DNA of 8,111 bases, from NCBI GenBank assembly GCA_026416775.1, contig JAOAEN010000027.1, forward strand, positions 1-8,111, given 5' to 3'. This document shows positions 6,289-8,111 of this stretch, one piece after another. Position 1 is the stretch's first letter, and every line of letters begins with the position of its first letter. Under the pieces are notes generated by a model. That model was not told where the DNA came from and ran no database searches. It worked only from the letters and a program-made list of their open reading frames with translations. The translations under genes were made by a program, and so were the position numbers. This stretch comes from Dehalococcoidales bacterium (GTDB taxonomy: Bacteria; Chloroflexota; Dehalococcoidia; Dehalococcoidales; RBG-16-60-22).

Positions 6289-6297
6289 AGGTGGTGT

Positions 6298-6828
6298 TTG
6301 CACTGCCCTTATTGTGGCTATCCCGAGTCAAGGGTGATTGATTCGCGTGACGTGGATGATGGTATCAGGAGGCGGCGGAGCTGCCTTTCCTGCGGGCGGC
6401 GTTTTACCACCTACGAGCGCGTGCAGCGGGCAAGCCTTCTTGTCATCAAGAAGGACGGAAGGCGTGAGGAGTTCAACCGTGAGAAACTGCTTAACGGTAT
6501 CCGCAAGGCTTGCGAGAAGCGCCCGCTTGCCGGTGAGGTGTTGGAGAGACTCGTTGATGAGATTGAGACCGACCTCTACCAGCTCGGGCAGGTGGAGATC
6601 CCCAGCCGTATCATCGGGGACATGGCCATGGCGCGGTTGAAGAGGCTTGACCATATTGCCTACATCCGCTTTGCCAGCGTCTACCGCGAGTTTGCCGATA
6701 TCACCATGCTCAAGGAGGAGGTGGATAGCCTCTTGAATAAGGGTGGTGAAGTCCTGCCCGACCAGTTACCCCTTTTCCCGCCGGATGATGGGGCAGGGCG
6801 GGGAAGGAAGTTAGGGACGGTGCCGTGA
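6298..6828 (+). CDS. nrdR: Transcriptional repressor NrdR
   Basis: NrdR senses ATP/dATP and represses ribonucleotide reductase genes by binding paired NrdR boxes. From the chosen start the protein has 176 residues. An N-terminal zinc ribbon holds Cys3, Cys6 (CPYC), Cys29 and Cys32 (CLSC), with the typical [17 protein letters not shown] between them and RRFTTYERV after. An ATP-cone domain runs from about 49 ([16 protein letters not shown]) to about 135 ([14 protein letters not shown]). The last 35 or so residues are a Pro/Gly-rich tail beyond the usual end near 150. I start it at TTG 6298 because GGAGG (6287-6291) lies 6 bases before it and the protein then begins MHCPYCG, like family members starting MKCP.CG. 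The ATG at 6283 would add MWRWC and place the Shine-Dalgarno sequence inside the gene. Its TGA overlaps the ATG of the reductase frame, and both are expected to be under the NrdR boxes upstream. Confidence 0.95.
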   Translation: MHCPYCGYPESRVIDSRDVDDGIRRRRSCLSCGRRFTTYERVQRASLLVIKKDGRREEFNREKLLNGIRKACEKRPLAGEVLERLVDEIETDLYQLGQVEIPSRIIGDMAMARLKRLDHIAYIRFASVYREFADITMLKEEVDSLLNKGGEVLPDQLPLFPPDDGAGRGRKLGTVP

Positions 6829-8111
6829 TGAGTACGCCAAACCATGGTGGCAGGTCCCAGACGGTGAACCGCAGCCTTGTTGCCCGCATCGTGTGGGACA
6901 ATGCGGCGGCGATGGGTATCCGCGACCGCAGGCTCGTGGAGAAGCTGATCAGCCAGGTGATCGAGAGGCTGGAGAAGGCGCACAGTTCGCTCGTCCCCAC
7001 GCTGCCCGGCATGGAGGACCTTGTTGACCCGCGCATCCGGCAGAACTGGGCCGGTCCGGTGCCCAGCGAAGATGAAATCGAGGCGATGGTGAAGGAGATC
7101 CTGACCACCGAAAAGCCGGCACCCAAAGAGGAGGAAACCAGCATGGTTACCCGAGTTGAAGCCAAGAAAGAAAGCCCGTCATCTTCCGGCGTCAACCTTA
7201 CGCCCACCGCCCTTCAGGTGCTGGCAAGGCGTTACCTCAAGAAGGACAAACAGGGCAATGTGGTTGAGACCCCGGAAGATATGTTCCGCCGCGTGGCGCA
7301 TACCGTTGCCGGGGCGGAGCTCATTTACGATCCTAAGGCTGACGTCAAAGCGGTTGAAGAGGAGTTTTTCCGGCTCATGACGCGGCTTGAGTTCCTGCCC
7401 AACTCCCCGACGCTCATGAACGCGGGCAGGGAGCTCGGGCAGTTGTCCGCCTGTTTCGTCCTGCCGGTGGAGGACTCCATGGAGTCCATCTTCGACGCCG
7501 TCAAATACACCGCTCTCATCCACAAGAGCGGCGGCGGCACCGGTTTTTCGTTTTCGCGGCTGCGCCCCGAGAGCGACCGGGTTGGCTCCACGGGAGGGGT
7601 GGCGAGCGGGCCGGTCTCCTTTATCCGCGTCTTTGATACCGCCACCGATGTCATCAAGCAGGGCGGCACCCGGCGCGGCGCCAACATGGCGATCCTGAAC
7701 GTTGACCACCCGGATATCCTGAAGTTCATCACCGCCAAGGAAGACCTGAAATCACTCACCAACTTCAACATCTCCGTTGCCCTCACCGAGGAGTTCATGG
7801 AGGCGGTAAAGGCGGGGAAGGACTACAACCTCATCAACCCGCGCACCGGCAAGGTCAGCGGCACGCTCAATGCCAAGGAGGTCTTTGACAAGATCGTGGA
7901 CATGGCATGGCGTACCGGGGACCCCGGGATCGTCTTCATCGACCGCATCAATGCGGCAAATCCCACCCCCCACCTCGGGAAAATTGAGAGCACCAATCCC
8001 TGCGGCGAACAGCCGCTGCTGCCTTATGAGTCGTGCAACCTCGGCTCCATCAACCTCGCCAGAATGGTGCGCCGGAAGGGGGCCGGTTACGAGATAGACT
8101 ACCCCAAGCTT
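6828..8111 (+). CDS. nrdJ: Class II (adenosylcobalamin-dependent) ribonucleotide reductase, N-terminal part with unusual extension (3' end outside window)
   Basis: The frame runs open for 428 codons to the right edge. It resembles B12-dependent reductases, which make deoxyribonucleotides without oxygen using a cobalamin-generated thiyl radical. Numbering from 6828, the family body starts at about 124 ([14 protein letters not shown]...[11 protein letters not shown]), followed by [12 protein letters not shown] and Cys209 in [12 protein letters not shown] (the reducing half-cystine), then [27 protein letters not shown] (specificity loop) and [20 protein letters not shown] with the predicted radical Cys392 between Asn390 and Glu394. 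The second reducing cysteine and the C-terminal shuttle lie outside. Residues 1-105 are not an ATP-cone; they hold a helical segment, then [12 protein letters not shown] and an acidic lysine-rich stretch, which I do not recognise. ATG 6828 overlaps the nrdR stop (TGATG). In-frame ATG 7143 has AGGAGG 8 bases upstream and would give a typical family start, so translation may begin at either. Class II is preferred because no NrdB gene is seen, though the 3' side is out of view. Confidence 0.9.
   Translation, partial: MSTPNHGGRSQTVNRSLVARIVWDNAAAMGIRDRRLVEKLISQVIERLEKAHSSLVPTLPGMEDLVDPRIRQNWAGPVPSEDEIEAMVKEILTTEKPAPKEEETSMVTRVEAKKESPSSSGVNLTPTALQVLARRYLKKDKQGNVVETPEDMFRRVAHTVAGAELIYDPKADVKAVEEEFFRLMTRLEFLPNSPTLMNAGRELGQLSACFVLPVEDSMESIFDAVKYTALIHKSGGGTGFSFSRLRPESDRVGSTGGVASGPVSFIRVFDTATDVIKQGGTRRGANMAILNVDHPDILKFITAKEDLKSLTNFNISVALTEEFMEAVKAGKDYNLINPRTGKVSGTLNAKEVFDKIVDMAWRTGDPGIVFIDRINAANPTPHLGKIESTNPCGEQPLLPYESCNLGSINLARMVRRKGAGYEIDYPKL
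7129..7145 (+). promoter_or_regulatory. Internal Shine-Dalgarno and alternative ATG in the reductase frame
   Basis: AGGAGG (7129-7134), an 8-base spacer, then ATG (7143-7145) in the reductase frame. From here the protein would begin [11 protein letters not shown] and enter the conserved class II body about 18 residues later. Caution: the Shine-Dalgarno match arises from consecutive Glu codons (GAG GAG GAA), so it may be coincidental. Confidence 0.45.

Noticed and set aside
5833..6303. Minus-strand open frame of 156 codons covering the end of the MoeA-family gene and the nrdR promoter
   Set aside because: It is antisense to conserved MoeA domain IV and crosses the clearly regulatory nrdR upstream region; the product is unlike any family I know.
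7179..7709. Minus-strand frames of 157-176 codons opposite the reductase
   Set aside because: They are antisense to strongly conserved reductase sequence and have no convincing ribosome binding site or motif.

Overview
The window reads as ordinary chromosome of a moderately GC-rich anaerobic bacterium. Eight protein-coding regions account for nearly all of it, and the longest stretch without a gene is about 175 bases. NrdR is a bacterial regulator, which argues against an archaeon. A tungsten-type aldehyde:ferredoxin oxidoreductase, an oxygen-independent B12-type ribonucleotide reductase and an Asp-box/fibronectin-like surface protein with a C-terminal membrane anchor together suggest an anaerobe of the Dehalococcoidia (Chloroflexota) type. 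That placement is an inference from gene content and style, not something the sequence proves. I see no tRNA, rRNA, CRISPR array, transposase or integrase.

Layout, left to right. (1) Bases 1-405 hold the C-terminal end of an aldehyde:ferredoxin oxidoreductase. (2) Bases 485-3556 encode a 1023-residue secreted, C-terminally anchored protein with a beta-propeller-like Asp-box region and two fibronectin-III-like domains. It has its own promoter and almost no leader. (3) A promoter at 3659-3687 drives a compact pair: a 62-residue 4-oxalocrotonate-tautomerase-family enzyme and an FMN flavoprotein of the iron-sulfur-flavoprotein type with a degenerate cysteine motif. (4) A small cysteine-rich zinc-ribbon protein lies on the minus strand (4494-4727). 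Its 3' end overlaps the flavoprotein gene and it is divergent from (5) a MoeA-family molybdopterin molybdotransferase variant (4849-6132). (6) The last block is a ribonucleotide reduction operon: nrdR (6298-6828) directly followed, with a TGATG overlap, by a class II ribonucleotide reductase that runs off the right edge.

How the parts relate. The MoeA variant probably finishes the Mo/W-pterin cofactor, and the oxidoreductase at the left edge is an obvious candidate client, although other genes lie between them. The clearest regulatory logic is at nrdR. A near-perfect NrdR box fills the spacer between the -35 and -10 elements, and a second, weaker box sits 32 bp downstream over the leader and ribosome binding site. 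This predicts that NrdR represses its own operon, including the reductase. The reductase reading frame also carries about 105 residues of unrecognised N-terminal sequence before a typical class II start with its own Shine-Dalgarno-like sequence.

I found no clear new multi-gene system. The items most worth a second look are the tandem NrdR boxes, the extended reductase N-terminus, the MoeA variant motifs, and the tautomerase/flavoprotein pair with altered active-site and cluster residues.
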